Of a DNA stretch of 64,000 bases, positions 1 to 8,111 are shown piece after piece. The position numbers were made by a program, and so were the translations under genes. The notes below the pieces were generated by a model, which saw nothing but the letters and a program-made list of their open reading frames with translations, ran no database searches and was not told where the DNA came from. The stretch comes from Sinosporangium siamense (GTDB lineage Bacteria > Actinomycetota > Actinomycetes > Streptosporangiales > Streptosporangiaceae), in NCBI RefSeq assembly GCF_016863435.1, contig NZ_BOOW01000050.1, positions 1-64,000 of the forward strand, given 5' to 3'. The stretch's first letter is position 1; every line of letters starts with the position of its first letter.

Positions 1-158
1 TGTTTACGAGGGGGAGGATGTCAATGCTTGGTCTGCGAGCGGGCGGGTGATGAGGTCGGTGACCTCCATCGCATCCATAAGTCCAACGGTAACGGCATAT
101 CTCCGCCCTTGGCGGGCAGAGTGGGGTGCTCATCGTGTCAGGTGGAATGCGACCAAAG

Positions 159-198
159 CCCTGTGTCCTCCTCAAGGTCGTTTGAGGAGGACACAGGG
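159..198 (-). terminator. Hairpin terminator of the secreted-protein gene
   Basis: A perfect 17-bp inverted repeat (159-175 with 182-198, six-base loop) lies 12 bp beyond the stop of the minus-strand gene at 211-831. It has no clear U-tract, as is common for actinobacterial terminators. The remaining bases 1-158 hold no gene I recognise. Confidence 0.75.
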
Positions 199-210
199 TG
201 CGTCGCGCCG

Positions 211-831
211 TCAGGCCTGGTAACGGCAGACCAGGGCTTCGGAGGAATGGCCGATCGCGGCTACCACCGGGCGGCTGGCCGGGCGGTCCAGCCAGGCGCA
301 GGCGGTGTAGGGGTTGAAGTCGATGTTGCCGGAGTTGCGTAGGCACAGGAAGCGGCCGTTGCGGTAGACGCCGATCCATGAGTCCGAGGCGACCTGCTGG
401 TTGCAGTAGCCGCCCACCGACACCGGGCTGTGGATGACGTCGACGGTGGTCGGCGGGGGCACCGTCGGGGTCGTGTCATAGCGGCAGGTCAGCGCGTCGG
501 TGGGGTGGGCGCGCCGGGCGGCGAGCACCGGCCGGGCGTTGGCGCGGTCGAGATAGCTACACACGGCCACGGGGTTGACGTGGACCCTGCGGAACGGTTG
601 GCCGGGTTCGGTCACATGGCAGGCGAGGCCGGTCATCTCGAAGGGGGCCACCCAGGTGTGCGGGCTGACGTGGGCTCTGCAGTACTCGGCGGTCGACACG
701 GGGCTGTATGTGACCTCGACGTAGCTCATGGCGCTGGCGGTCTGGACGGGTATGACGGAGAACGTGACCACGGTGGCGAGCACGCCGAGCACGGAGGCGA
801 CTAAGCGTCGGAACATGGGTGACCTCTTCAC
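211..831 (-). CDS. Secreted protein of unknown function with two repeated halves
   Basis: A 206-residue protein with a clear signal peptide: MKRSPMFRR, a hydrophobic stretch, then cleavage near the AxA in QTASAMS. The mature part has two related halves, each with a (Y/I)SPVS-x(5)-YC motif, further cysteines and a C(S/A)(Y)LDR(A/P)..ARPV..A block, ending in the similar motifs LTCRYD and LVCRYQ. This looks like an internal duplication of a disulfide-stabilised extracellular domain of about 85 residues. A GAGG ribosome site precedes the ATG. I do not recognise the family; a role outside the cell is inferred from the signal and cysteines only. Confidence 0.8.
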   Translation of the reverse strand: MKRSPMFRRLVASVLGVLATVVTFSVIPVQTASAMSYVEVTYSPVSTAEYCRAHVSPHTWVAPFEMTGLACHVTEPGQPFRRVHVNPVAVCSYLDRANARPVLAARRAHPTDALTCRYDTTPTVPPPTTVDVIHSPVSVGGYCNQQVASDSWIGVYRNGRFLCLRNSGNIDFNPYTACAWLDRPASRPVVAAIGHSSEALVCRYQA

Positions 832-1020
832 AAATACGGGGGAACATCACGCGCGGCAGGCATGGGTGCTGTGGAGCGTTCGTGAGTACCCCCGAGAGCC
901 GAAATGTCCGCACGGCATTGCTCAAGGGCAGACGGGGATGGCATGGTCGTCAAGCACGCAAACGGGAGCGTTCCGAAGTGCGGCAACCAGGTGCGTTTCG
1001 CCTTGCACACGCAGTATCAG

Positions 1021-1037
1021 ATAGGAAACCTTCCTAT
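1021..1037. promoter_or_regulatory. Perfect palindrome upstream of proA (putative operator)
   Basis: ATAGGAA-ACC-TTCCTAT is a perfect 7-bp inverted repeat with a 3-bp spacer, 90 bp before the chosen proA start, in an AT-richer patch. Its size suits a dimeric regulator. Which protein binds is unknown; the TetR genes at 2417 and 3087 are the nearest candidates. Confidence 0.4.
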
Positions 1038-1126
1038 GCAATAGGGGTTGGAGCGGATTGAATATCATGGCGCTCCAAGCCCCGTACGGCGGAAGCCGCA
1101 CATACGACATAGAAGGCTCAAAGCCT

Positions 1127-2371
1127 GTGAACTCCACTGACGTCGTTCAAACCGTGACCGAGCTGGGCGCGGCAGCAAAGGCCGCCGCGCCTCACCTGCT
1201 CAAGGCGAGCGACCACACGATCGTCGAGGCGCTGGCCGGCATGGCCCGCCTGCTCAAGACCAACGAGGGCGCGCTGCTCGAAGCCAACGCGGCCGACGTC
1301 GCCGCCGCCGCGGAGTCCGGCCTGTCCACGGCGCTGACCGACCGGCTGCGGCTCGACGCGCAGCGGCTCGCCGCGATGGCGGCGCAGCTCCAGGACCTGG
1401 CGGCGGCTCCCGCGCTTGACCGCCGCCGCGTCGTGCGTGATCTCGGTGACGGGTTCGTCGTGGAGGAGTGGCGCAGGCCCGTCGGGGTGATCGGGGCGAC
1501 GTTCGAGGCACGTCCCAACGTCGTCATCGACATCGCCTCGCAGTTGCTGCGTTCGGCGAACGCCGGCGTGCTGCGCACGGGCGGCGCGGCCATGCGCTCC
1601 AGCGCGGCCCTGGTGGACCTGGTCATCGGCCCGGCGCTGGCGGAGCAGGGCCTGCCGCCGGAAGCCGTGCAGCTGATCCGCATCCCCGACCGGGCCGCGG
1701 CCTTTGAGCTGGTGCGTCATCCGTCGCTCATCCCCCTGGTGATCGTCCGCGGCAGCGGCGAGACGACCAGGCTCCTCGGGCGGGAAGCCGCTCACCACGG
1801 GGTGCACACGCTGGCCCACGCCGACGGCGGAGGGGTCGCCTACATCGCCCGCAGCGCCGACGCCGCTATCGTGCACGAGACCATCCGCGCCAGTCTGGAC
1901 CGGCTCGGCGTCTGCAACCGGCTCAACCTGCTCCTCATCGACAGGGCGGCGGAAACGACGCTCTGGCCCCCGGTGCGCGAGCTGCTGGGCTCGCTGGGCA
2001 TCCGCGTCGCGAGCCCGGAGGCCTCACGATCCCGTGGTCACGAGTGGGCCAACGACGACGGCAACGAAGCCACCGTCACCGTCGACTGGGTGGACTCCGC
2101 CGAGGAGGCCGCCGGCATCGCCAACGAGGAGACCTCGGGGCTGGCGGCGACGGTCCTCACCGCGGACGCCGCCGAGGCGCAGCGGTTCATCACCGCCTAC
2201 GGTGGCACCGGCGTCTTCTGGAACACCACCACCCGCCGCCTGGACGGCTACCGCCTCCTAGGCCTACCCGAAACCGGCATCAACGTCGACCACGTTCCGG
2301 GCCCCCGAGGCCCGGTCACCTTCCACGACCTGTGCCTGCGGCAATATGTCGTCGTCCCGCAAGAGGGATAA
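1127..2371 (+). CDS. proA: Gamma-glutamyl phosphate reductase
   Basis: ProA reduces gamma-glutamyl phosphate with NADPH to glutamate semialdehyde, the second step of proline synthesis in the cytoplasm. The protein (414 residues from the chosen start) shows the family's EEWRRPVGVIGATFEARPNV block, the nucleotide-site region RTGGAAMRSS, the catalytic cysteine region RLGVCNRLN and the C-terminal GTGVFWNTTTRRLDGYRLLGLPETGINVDHVPGPRGP. The GTG at 1127 is preferred over an in-frame start at 1058 because AGAAGG sits 10 nt upstream and the earlier residues do not resemble the family. No proB or obg lies beside it, so it may be a solitary or second copy. Confidence 0.93.
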   Translation: MNSTDVVQTVTELGAAAKAAAPHLLKASDHTIVEALAGMARLLKTNEGALLEANAADVAAAAESGLSTALTDRLRLDAQRLAAMAAQLQDLAAAPALDRRRVVRDLGDGFVVEEWRRPVGVIGATFEARPNVVIDIASQLLRSANAGVLRTGGAAMRSSAALVDLVIGPALAEQGLPPEAVQLIRIPDRAAAFELVRHPSLIPLVIVRGSGETTRLLGREAAHHGVHTLAHADGGGVAYIARSADAAIVHETIRASLDRLGVCNRLNLLLIDRAAETTLWPPVRELLGSLGIRVASPEASRSRGHEWANDDGNEATVTVDWVDSAEEAAGIANEETSGLAATVLTADAAEAQRFITAYGGTGVFWNTTTRRLDGYRLLGLPETGINVDHVPGPRGPVTFHDLCLRQYVVVPQEG

Positions 2372-2416
2372 CACCAGCGGCAGGCCTTCCCGCGGTCTCC
2401 CCCTGACGAAGGTCGT

Positions 2417-2932
2417 TCACCCGGACGGCCAGGCGCGGGTCACATAGCGTGCCGAGCTCAGCAGCCGGGCGCCGTCCACCCCGTCGCGGGCCTGGGCGGC
2501 CATGCCAGTCAGCACGGTGTCGACGAACGCCGCGAGGCCGTCGGCCTCGGCGTCCGATGAGAGCTCGCCCTCGGCGGCGGCCCGGCGCAGGCGTGCGCGG
2601 ATCGCCGAACGTGTCTTCTCGCGCCGCGCGGCGAGCCTGGGCTCACCCATGACCAGGCAGCCGGGGGGACTCCCCGGCGCCGTGAAGTGCTCAAGCGAGG
2701 AGTGCAGCAGGCGCTCGATCGCCTCACGCGCGGTGGGCGCCGACAGGTCGCGATCCAGGGCCTCGTCGAGATGCACGGTGTATAGCGCGCACGCCTCCTC
2801 GAACAGGGCTTCCTTGTCACCGAACGCGGCGTAGAGGCTAGGCGCGGCGATGCCGGCCTCCGCGCACAGCTGCGCGACGCTCACCCCGCCGTATCCGCGC
2901 TCCCAGAACGCGCGCATCGCCATCTGCAGCAC
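2417..2932 (-). CDS. TetR-family regulator, 5' end uncertain or damaged
   Basis: The reading frame carries a TetR-type DNA-binding domain: VLQMAMRAFWERGYGGVSVAQLCAEAGIAAPSLYAAFGDKEALFEEACALY, then a C-terminal ligand domain ending YVTRAWPSG. Normal relatives start 8-12 residues before this point with M-x-R-P-R. Here no convincing in-frame start exists; GTG at 2932 is a fallback. An ATG at 2969 opens a different frame reading MGGPRRSG, which suggests a one-base frameshift in the first 12 codons. The longer open frame reaching 3157 runs through a hairpin and the end of the next gene and is not credible. It is convergent with proA. It may be inactive. Confidence 0.65.
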   Translation of the reverse strand: MLQMAMRAFWERGYGGVSVAQLCAEAGIAAPSLYAAFGDKEALFEEACALYTVHLDEALDRDLSAPTAREAIERLLHSSLEHFTAPGSPPGCLVMGEPRLAARREKTRSAIRARLRRAAAEGELSSDAEADGLAAFVDTVLTGMAAQARDGVDGARLLSSARYVTRAWPSG

Positions 2933-3001
2933 CGGGGCGCACCGCTCCTGACCGGCGCGGGCCTCCCATCTAGGGGAGGTACGGCAGAAGCCCGCTTCGC
3001 C

Positions 3002-3028
3002 GGGTGCCCGGAAGAAGGCCGGGCACCC
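3002..3028 (-). terminator. Hairpin terminator between two TetR genes
   Basis: GGGTGCCCGG (3002-3011) pairs perfectly with CCGGGCACCC (3019-3028) around a 7-base loop. It lies about 60 bp past the stop of the upstream TetR gene on the same strand and so probably ends that transcript. Confidence 0.6.
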
Positions 3029-3086
3029 TGCCGGCCGCAGTGGAGGCGGCGGCGCGAGCACGACGAGCGGCGAGCAGGCCGGATGC

Positions 3087-3776
3087 TCAGTGTGTGACCC
3101 GGTCGAGCCGTTCGAGAAGCACCCGGATCTCGTTCTCGAAGATGGCGTCCGCGTCAAGGTTCATCGCGGCGAAGCCCCCACCGAGTTCGAGGCTGACCAC
3201 GCCGTGCAGGCGTGACCACAGGGAGACGGCGAGCTGGAACTGCGAGTTGCCCGCGCTGCGCGCGGCGAGCACCTCCTCGTGCGGATATGGCACGGGCCTC
3301 TCGGCGGGAGCCTCGGCGCTGTCGAGGTCGTGCAGAACGCCCAGCACGATCGCCATGAGCGACCTGGCGGCGCCGGCCAGAGGCTCGGTGTGCGCGTCGT
3401 AGCCCGGTAGCGGCGGCTTGAACAGCAGCTCGTAGCGGTGCGGCTCGGCCAGCGCCCAGGCGCGGTAGGCCCTGCCCACCCGGCGGATGCGCTCTTCGGC
3501 GCCGGTGGCGGGCTTGCCGGTGTCGACTTCCCGCGCCAGGGCGTCGCGCAGGTCGTGGTAGGCGTCGATGACCAGCGCGGTCAGCAGGTCGTCCCTGTTG
3601 GCGAAATAGCGGTAGAGCGCCGAGCCGGACACTCCGAGCTGCTTGGCGATGGCGTTGAGCGAGATCGCGTGAGCGCCGCCAGCGGCCAGTTGCTCCAGAG
3701 CCGCCGCCTTCACATCCTCACGGACCTGCTCACGGAACCGTTCCCGCATGGAGGTGTGGGGACCTGCTGCCGACAT
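3087..3776 (-). CDS. TetR-family regulator with WHG-type C-terminal domain
   Basis: A 229-residue regulator. The N-terminal helix-turn-helix is typical (ALEQLAAGGAHAISLNAIAKQLGVSGSALYRYFANRDDLLTALVIDAY), and the C-terminal half (AYRAWALAEPHRYELLF, LWSRLHGVVSLELGGGF) matches the TetR_C_13/WHG ligand-binding type. A strong AGGAGGAG lies 5-12 nt before the ATG at 3776. The gene is divergent from the DUF2306 membrane protein at 3938, sharing a 161-bp AT-rich intergenic region, so that gene is the probable target by inference. A hairpin follows the stop. Confidence 0.9.
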   Translation of the reverse strand: MSAAGPHTSMRERFREQVREDVKAAALEQLAAGGAHAISLNAIAKQLGVSGSALYRYFANRDDLLTALVIDAYHDLRDALAREVDTGKPATGAEERIRRVGRAYRAWALAEPHRYELLFKPPLPGYDAHTEPLAGAARSLMAIVLGVLHDLDSAEAPAERPVPYPHEEVLAARSAGNSQFQLAVSLWSRLHGVVSLELGGGFAAMNLDADAIFENEIRVLLERLDRVTH

Positions 3777-3937
3777 GCTGCTCCTCCTTGCGTGCCCCGC
3801 AACTATAACACGCTGACATAGAAGTCAAGATCTCTCACTAGAGGTTGTACTTCTTCCTTACATGGGCAATCATAATTTCCGAGAGAACCTCTCTCTAAAC
3901 GGATAGGGGCACGCGCTCAGCAATCTTGGAGTTGACC

Positions 3938-4657
3938 ATGACCACTGCTTCCGCCGCCAAGAGCACCCGCCGCCGCCGATGGTGGGCCTTGTGGGGGTTG
4001 ATGGCCATATCCGCGATCGGCATCGCCGCCTATGCCGTGCCCCCGTACCTATCCGGGGACCCGGCCAACAGCAACGTGCCGGTCGACCCGGATGTGGCAC
4101 TGCACTACCTGTCCCTGGGGGTGCACGCTCTTCCCGGCGGCCTCGCCTTGATCATCGGGCCGCTTCAGTTCGTGTCCAAGTTGCGCGTGAGCAGACCCAA
4201 GCTGCACCGGATGCTGGGCCGGATCTACATGATCTCCATCCTGATCGCCTCCGCCGCCGCCTTGGTGGCCGCCACGGTTTCACTCGGCGGATTCGCGATC
4301 CAGGTCGCGTTCTACATCCTCACGGTCGCCTGGTTGTACACGTTGGCCAAGGCATACCGATGCATTCGCCGCGGCGAGGTACAGCTGCACCGGATCTGGA
4401 TGATCCGCAACTATGCCCTGACCTTTGCCGCGGTCACCCTGCGCGTCTATCTGATCGCCGGCTTGCAGCTGAAGCAGGTGATCCCCTCCCTGGAGTTCGA
4501 CCAGATCTACACCGCCGCCGGCTGGGCGTCCATCCTGGGCAACGTGCTCGTGGCCGAATACTTCATCGTGCAGCGCACCCTCGCCCCCCTGGCCCGCCGC
4601 AGGCAACGCCAGGAGTCCACCCCGGCCACCACCCCGGTCCCGGCGGCCCAGAGCTAA
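3938..4657 (+). CDS. DUF2306-family integral membrane protein
   Basis: A 239-residue protein with about six hydrophobic segments: WWALWGLMAISAIGIAAYAV at the N terminus, then helices around LSLGVHALPGGLALIIGPLQF, ISILIASAAALVAATVSL, VAFYILTVAWLYTLAKAY, and LTFAAVTLRVYLIAG. The pattern FV..LR..RPKLHRMLGRIY and the (I)RRG(E)VQLHRIWMIRNYALTFAAVTLR block are characteristic of DUF2306. Function is unknown for the family. The ATG at 3938 is chosen because GGAG lies 6 nt upstream; the TTG at 3926 would lack a site. It is divergent from the WHG-type TetR gene, its likely regulator. Confidence 0.85.
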   Translation: MTTASAAKSTRRRRWWALWGLMAISAIGIAAYAVPPYLSGDPANSNVPVDPDVALHYLSLGVHALPGGLALIIGPLQFVSKLRVSRPKLHRMLGRIYMISILIASAAALVAATVSLGGFAIQVAFYILTVAWLYTLAKAYRCIRRGEVQLHRIWMIRNYALTFAAVTLRVYLIAGLQLKQVIPSLEFDQIYTAAGWASILGNVLVAEYFIVQRTLAPLARRRQRQESTPATTPVPAAQS

Positions 4658-4662
4658 CGGCC

Positions 4663-4698
4663 CGTACGGCGCAGCCGTCTCGAAGGCTTCGCCGTACG
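4663..4698 (+). terminator. Hairpin after the DUF2306 gene
   Basis: CGTACGGCG (4663-4671) pairs with CGCCGTACG (4690-4698), and AGCC/GGCT extends the stem inside. It starts 6 bp after the stop of the DUF2306 gene. Confidence 0.6.
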
Positions 4699-4731
4699 TC
4701 GATCCAAGCCGGGTCGCCACGGTGAAGATCA

Positions 4732-4766
4732 CGCCCCTGCTCTCGGAGACGCCGAGAGCAGGGGCG
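4732..4766. terminator. Perfect 15-bp bidirectional terminator hairpin
   Basis: CGCCCCTGCTCTCGG (4732-4746) pairs perfectly with 4752-4766 around the loop AGACG. It sits between two convergent genes (DUF2306 ends at 4657, MFS ends at 4786), so it can stop transcripts from both sides. Confidence 0.8.
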
Positions 4767-4785
4767 GCGCGGGTCGTGTCGGCGG

Positions 4786-6078
4786 TCAGACTGTCTCCCG
4801 GCGCCTCGCGTGGGCGTGGTGGAGGTGGCGCAGGCTGCGGGGGCCGGGGGCGTGCCGCGGGCGGCGCGGGGTGGCGGGAGACACGCGGGCGGGCCACAGG
4901 ATCCGGGTGGCGACGGCCGCTGTCAGGCCGATCACCGTGAGCGTGGCGGCCGCCGCCGTCATGCCCGACTCCGACGCCAGCCACCCGGCCAGCGGATAGG
5001 TGAGCAACCACGCCGCGTGCGACAGGGAGAACTGCGCGGCGAACGCGGCCGGCAGGTCGGCCGGCGCGACCGAACGCCGGATCAGCCGGCCTGTCGGGGT
5101 GAGCACCGCGGCGGTGGCGGCGCCCAGCACCGCCCAGGCGGCCAGCATCACCGGCCAGGAGAACACGCCCGCCGCCAGGGTGGCGGTCACCGTGAGGAGG
5201 CCGCCGACCAGGGTGTACGCGCCGGAGAGCATCACCGTGCGGTCGCCAACCCTTGTGAGGACGCGGGGCAGGAGCAGTGCCACGGCCATGGACCCGGCCC
5301 CGAACGCGCCGAGGGCGAGTGAGGTGTCGCCGGCGCCGCGCTGGAGATAGTCGCGAGCCAGGACCACGGTGTTCACGATGACCATCGCACCACCCGCGGC
5401 GACCGCCAGGTTCAGCGCGAGCAGCGCACGCAATTGCGGAGCCTTCCCAAACAACCGCGCCCCGAAGGTGGCCGCCGCGAAGGGCCCGCCGGTGCGCTCG
5501 ACGGGTTGCGGCTTGGGCAGGACCACGAAGACCACGAAGGCCGCCGAGGCGAGGAACCCGAACACGGTGCCCATGAACAACCAGTTGTACGTGATCAGCG
5601 AGAGCAGCCCGGCGGCGAGAACCGGGCTGAACAGGCTCTCAAGGTCGTAGGCCAGCCGCGACAGTGTGAGCGCCTGGGTGTAGTCACGCTCGTCCTTGAG
5701 CAGTTCGGGGATGGTCGCCTGGAAGGTCGGCGTGAAGGCGGCGGACGCCGCTTGAAGCAGGAAGATGAGCACATAGATCTGCCACACCTGAGTCACGAAC
5801 GGCAAAGCCAGCGCGACCCCGGTGCGAATCAGGTCCGAGCCGGCCAGCAGTGTCCGGCGCGGGATCCGGGTGGCGAACGCCGCGACCAGGGGCGCGATGC
5901 CCACGTAGGCGACCATCTTGATCGCCAGCGCGGTGCCGAGGACGGCGGAGGCGTCGGCTCCGGCCAGATCGTAGGCCAGCAGGCTCAGCGCCACCGTGGC
6001 CAGACCGGTGCCCACGAGGGCGACGACCTGGGCGATGAACAGATGACGGTAGGTGCGGTTGCGCAGTACCCGAAGCAT
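4786..6078 (-). CDS. MFS transporter controlled by the adjacent ArsR regulator
   Basis: A 430-residue major facilitator protein with about 12 hydrophobic segments, opening MLRVLRNRTYRHLFIAQVVALVGTGLATVALSLLAYDLAG, typical of the actinobacterial MFS group beside ArsR regulators. The cytoplasmic loop motif (ATRIPRRTLLAGSDLIRTGVALALP) and the C-terminal half (LTPTGRLIRRSVAPADLPAAFAAQFSLSHAAWLLTYPLAGWLAS) are intact. GAGGAGCAGG precedes the ATG. A 10-6-10 palindrome lies 17 bp upstream, so expression is probably repressed by the ArsR protein at 6168. The substrate is not visible; metal or drug efflux are both possible. Confidence 0.9.
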   Translation of the reverse strand: MLRVLRNRTYRHLFIAQVVALVGTGLATVALSLLAYDLAGADASAVLGTALAIKMVAYVGIAPLVAAFATRIPRRTLLAGSDLIRTGVALALPFVTQVWQIYVLIFLLQAASAAFTPTFQATIPELLKDERDYTQALTLSRLAYDLESLFSPVLAAGLLSLITYNWLFMGTVFGFLASAAFVVFVVLPKPQPVERTGGPFAAATFGARLFGKAPQLRALLALNLAVAAGGAMVIVNTVVLARDYLQRGAGDTSLALGAFGAGSMAVALLLPRVLTRVGDRTVMLSGAYTLVGGLLTVTATLAAGVFSWPVMLAAWAVLGAATAAVLTPTGRLIRRSVAPADLPAAFAAQFSLSHAAWLLTYPLAGWLASESGMTAAAATLTVIGLTAAVATRILWPARVSPATPRRPRHAPGPRSLRHLHHAHARRRETV

Positions 6079-6095
6079 GACCTGCTCCTCGATTT

Positions 6096-6121
6096 AACAT
6101 GTGCATTGATGTGCACATGTT
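6096..6121. promoter_or_regulatory. ArsR/SmtB-type operator
   Basis: AACATGTGCA (6096-6105) and TGCACATGTT (6112-6121) form a perfect 10-bp inverted repeat separated by TTGATG. The 10-6-10 layout is usual for ArsR-family operators. It lies 17 bp before the MFS start and 46 bp after the ArsR stop. Confidence 0.75.
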
Positions 6122-6167
6122 GAACCTTGGAGGAGGTCAGGAGATTCCCGTCCGGGAGGAGAAAAGC

Positions 6168-6539
6168 TCAGGCGTGCCAGGGGTCGCCCGTCACCTTGTG
6201 CTCGGCATGGCTCAGCGCCTCGATGACGAGGTTGCGCAGATGCCCGTCGCGCAGCGAGTAGACCACGCGCCGCCCCTCCTTACGCGACCGCACCAGATTG
6301 GCCAGGCGGAGTTTGGCCAGGTGCTGGCTCACAGTGGACAACGACGCGCCGCTGGCTCCGGCCAGGTGGCTCACATCCGACTCCCCCTCGGACAACAACC
6401 ACAGCAGGTGCAGCCGCGTGGGATCGGACAGCAGGGCGAACACCCCGCTCGCGGCGTCCAGCTGCGCCCGGTCGGGCGCCGGCCGGTGGCGATGGACCGC
6501 GGGCGACGAGGAGTGGTCGTGCTCCGGCATGGTGCTCAT
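6168..6539 (-). CDS. ArsR-family winged-helix repressor
   Basis: A 123-residue regulator: an extended histidine-rich N terminus (MPEHDHSSSPAVHRHRP), then the ArsR winged helix, FALLSDPTRLHLLWLLSEGESDVSHLAGASGASLSTVSQHLAKLRLANLVRSRKEGRRVVYSLRDGHLRNLV. It is followed on the same strand by the MFS gene with a palindromic operator between them. Family members release DNA when they bind metals or are otherwise modified. The N-terminal DHSSS..HRHRP and C-terminal HAEHKV...WHA histidines could bind Zn, Co or Ni, but this is inference. The typical ELCVC motif of arsenic sensors is absent. Confidence 0.9.
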   Translation of the reverse strand: MSTMPEHDHSSSPAVHRHRPAPDRAQLDAASGVFALLSDPTRLHLLWLLSEGESDVSHLAGASGASLSTVSQHLAKLRLANLVRSRKEGRRVVYSLRDGHLRNLVIEALSHAEHKVTGDPWHA

Positions 6540-6959
6540 AGTAGGTCCCCGAACCCATCACAGCTCCAAGGCGCCGAGCCGCTGCGTGAGATATAGGAGC
6601 GCTCCAGGAACACCCCGCCTTCCGACCCGGCTCCCCAGCCGGTGTGCGGGGGAGGGAAGTCAACGGGTAGCCCCTGTCTGGGTACGAGTAGTGGTGGACT
6701 CGAACATTGCCGTTTGGGTGGCGGTGCAGGGCGGGGGGTGGGTAGCGTTTGGGGTGCCTTGGTGTTCGGCGCGTGCACCGGGTGCGGAGAACGGGGCAGC
6801 ATCCTGCAGCTGCCCCGGTTCGGCCTCCACTCCGCTTTCTCCGCTTCTGCGCGTCAGGCGGTCGGCTCACTTCCGGCTGCTACTTCTCTCCAGCCGGATT
6901 TCCCGGGTGCGCCAGCACCGCACCCCCACTAACCGCTAGGACCCGGGGAGCCCGTCGGG
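6540..6959. other. Intergenic stretch without recognisable gene
   Basis: This is 420 bp between the ArsR start and the SDR stop. Open frames here are arginine/proline-rich and lack any family motif. The part near 6540-6605 must carry the arsR promoter and includes the palindrome GGAGCGCTCC (6596-6605). A weak hairpin (GACCCG 6940-6945 with CGGGTC 6956-6961) overlaps the SDR stop. Confidence 0.5.
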
Positions 6960-7799
6960 TCAGGCGGCATCGTCGTATGACGTGGCGAGGGACTTCTCCT
7001 GCCAGGTCGCCATGTCATCCTCCAGTGCTTCGATCTTGAGCTTCTGGCGTTCGATCGCGTCCCGGCCAAGGGCCAAGTGGCCGGGGAGTTTGTCCTGGCA
7101 GGTCACCTCGTAGATCAGTGCGGCACCCTTCACCGGGTCGCCGAACTGGACGTGGTTGTTGGTGGCCGCCCACTCCAGCATGTCGTGGGCCGGAGTGCCG
7201 GCGTAGGCGTCGATGCGCCGGGCGGAAAGGGCCATGGAGCTCTCGTCGAGGAAGTCGGTACGGAAGACTCCTGGCTCCACGACCATGCTCTGGATTCCAA
7301 ACGGCGCCAGCTCCGCCGCCAGGGCTTCGCTGATGCCCGCGACCGCGAACTTCGTGGCGCAGTACATCCCGGCCCCCGCGGCCCCTTCAAACCCGCCGCG
7401 GGACCCGATGTTGACGATCTTGCCCCTTCCCGCCGCCCGCATTCCCGGTAGAACCGCACGAGTGACGTTCATCAGCCCGAAGACATTGAGGTCGAACAGC
7501 GAACGCACCTCGGCGTCGGTGTTCTCCTCCAGTGCGCCGAACAGGCCCCGGCCCGCGTTGTTGACCAGGACGTCGATGCCGCCGAAGCGTTCGACCGCCG
7601 CCCGCACGGCTCGATCGATGTCCTCCTGACGGGTGACGTCGAGGGCAACACCGAGTACACGTCCGGACCGCTTCAGGTCGTCCGGCAGGTTGTCCGGGTT
7701 ACGGGCACCCGCGACCACGGCCTCGCCGCCCGCCAGAGCGGCACGCGCGATCTGCAGGCCGAGGCCCCGGGAAGCGCCGGTGATGAACCACGTGGACAT
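6960..7799 (-). CDS. Short-chain dehydrogenase/reductase
   Basis: A 279-residue classical SDR. MSTWFITGASRGLGLQIARAAL carries the TGxxxGxG cofactor motif, VLVNNAG follows near residue 88, and the catalytic S..Y-x3-K is present (IVNIGSRGG..., GMYCATKFAVAGISEALAAE). The length and the FGIQSMVVEPGVFRTDF segment match the oxidoreductases often annotated as SDR or 'SDR family NAD(P)-dependent oxidoreductase' of unknown substrate. The ATG at 7799 is chosen because GAGGAG lies 8-13 nt upstream and the motif begins immediately. The open frame extends upstream to 7919 but without family similarity. Confidence 0.9.
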   Translation of the reverse strand: MSTWFITGASRGLGLQIARAALAGGEAVVAGARNPDNLPDDLKRSGRVLGVALDVTRQEDIDRAVRAAVERFGGIDVLVNNAGRGLFGALEENTDAEVRSLFDLNVFGLMNVTRAVLPGMRAAGRGKIVNIGSRGGFEGAAGAGMYCATKFAVAGISEALAAELAPFGIQSMVVEPGVFRTDFLDESSMALSARRIDAYAGTPAHDMLEWAATNNHVQFGDPVKGAALIYEVTCQDKLPGHLALGRDAIERQKLKIEALEDDMATWQEKSLATSYDDAA

Positions 7800-8111
7800 G
7801 CAAAAACTCCTCTTCCTGATAGGGAAGGCTCGGCCCGGGAGCGTGTCCCGGCATCCGGCCCGGCTTCCACTGAACCAGCTCCCGGCAGCCGGTACGGGCG
7901 GCAAAATGGCCCACCTCATCAGGGGACAAACTGGGCCACCTTACCGGGAACTTGCGTGTGATCAAGGCGCGACACCGGATGACCCGCCATCCCTCACCGG
8001 TCGCGGCGGTATACGGGGCCCGCCGGAGCCTCAGCGCCGGCGAGCGCGACGTTTCGCATGATAGGAGGAGCGCCACACTGCCCGGCAGGGCTGCTATCGG
8101 TAGGACTTCCC
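7800..8111. other. Intergenic stretch, divergent promoters only
   Basis: These 312 bp separate the SDR start from the acyl-CoA dehydrogenase stub. I see no coding motif. It should hold the SDR promoter. Confidence 0.4.

Noticed and set aside
3840-3892. AGAGGTT / AACCTCT inverted repeat as TetR operator for the DUF2306 gene
   Set aside because: Only 7 bp with a 39-bp spacer; not enough to call an operator.
6642-6939. Plus-strand frames between arsR and the SDR
   Set aside because: No motif, unusual amino-acid mix and no homology-like pattern; left as intergenic.
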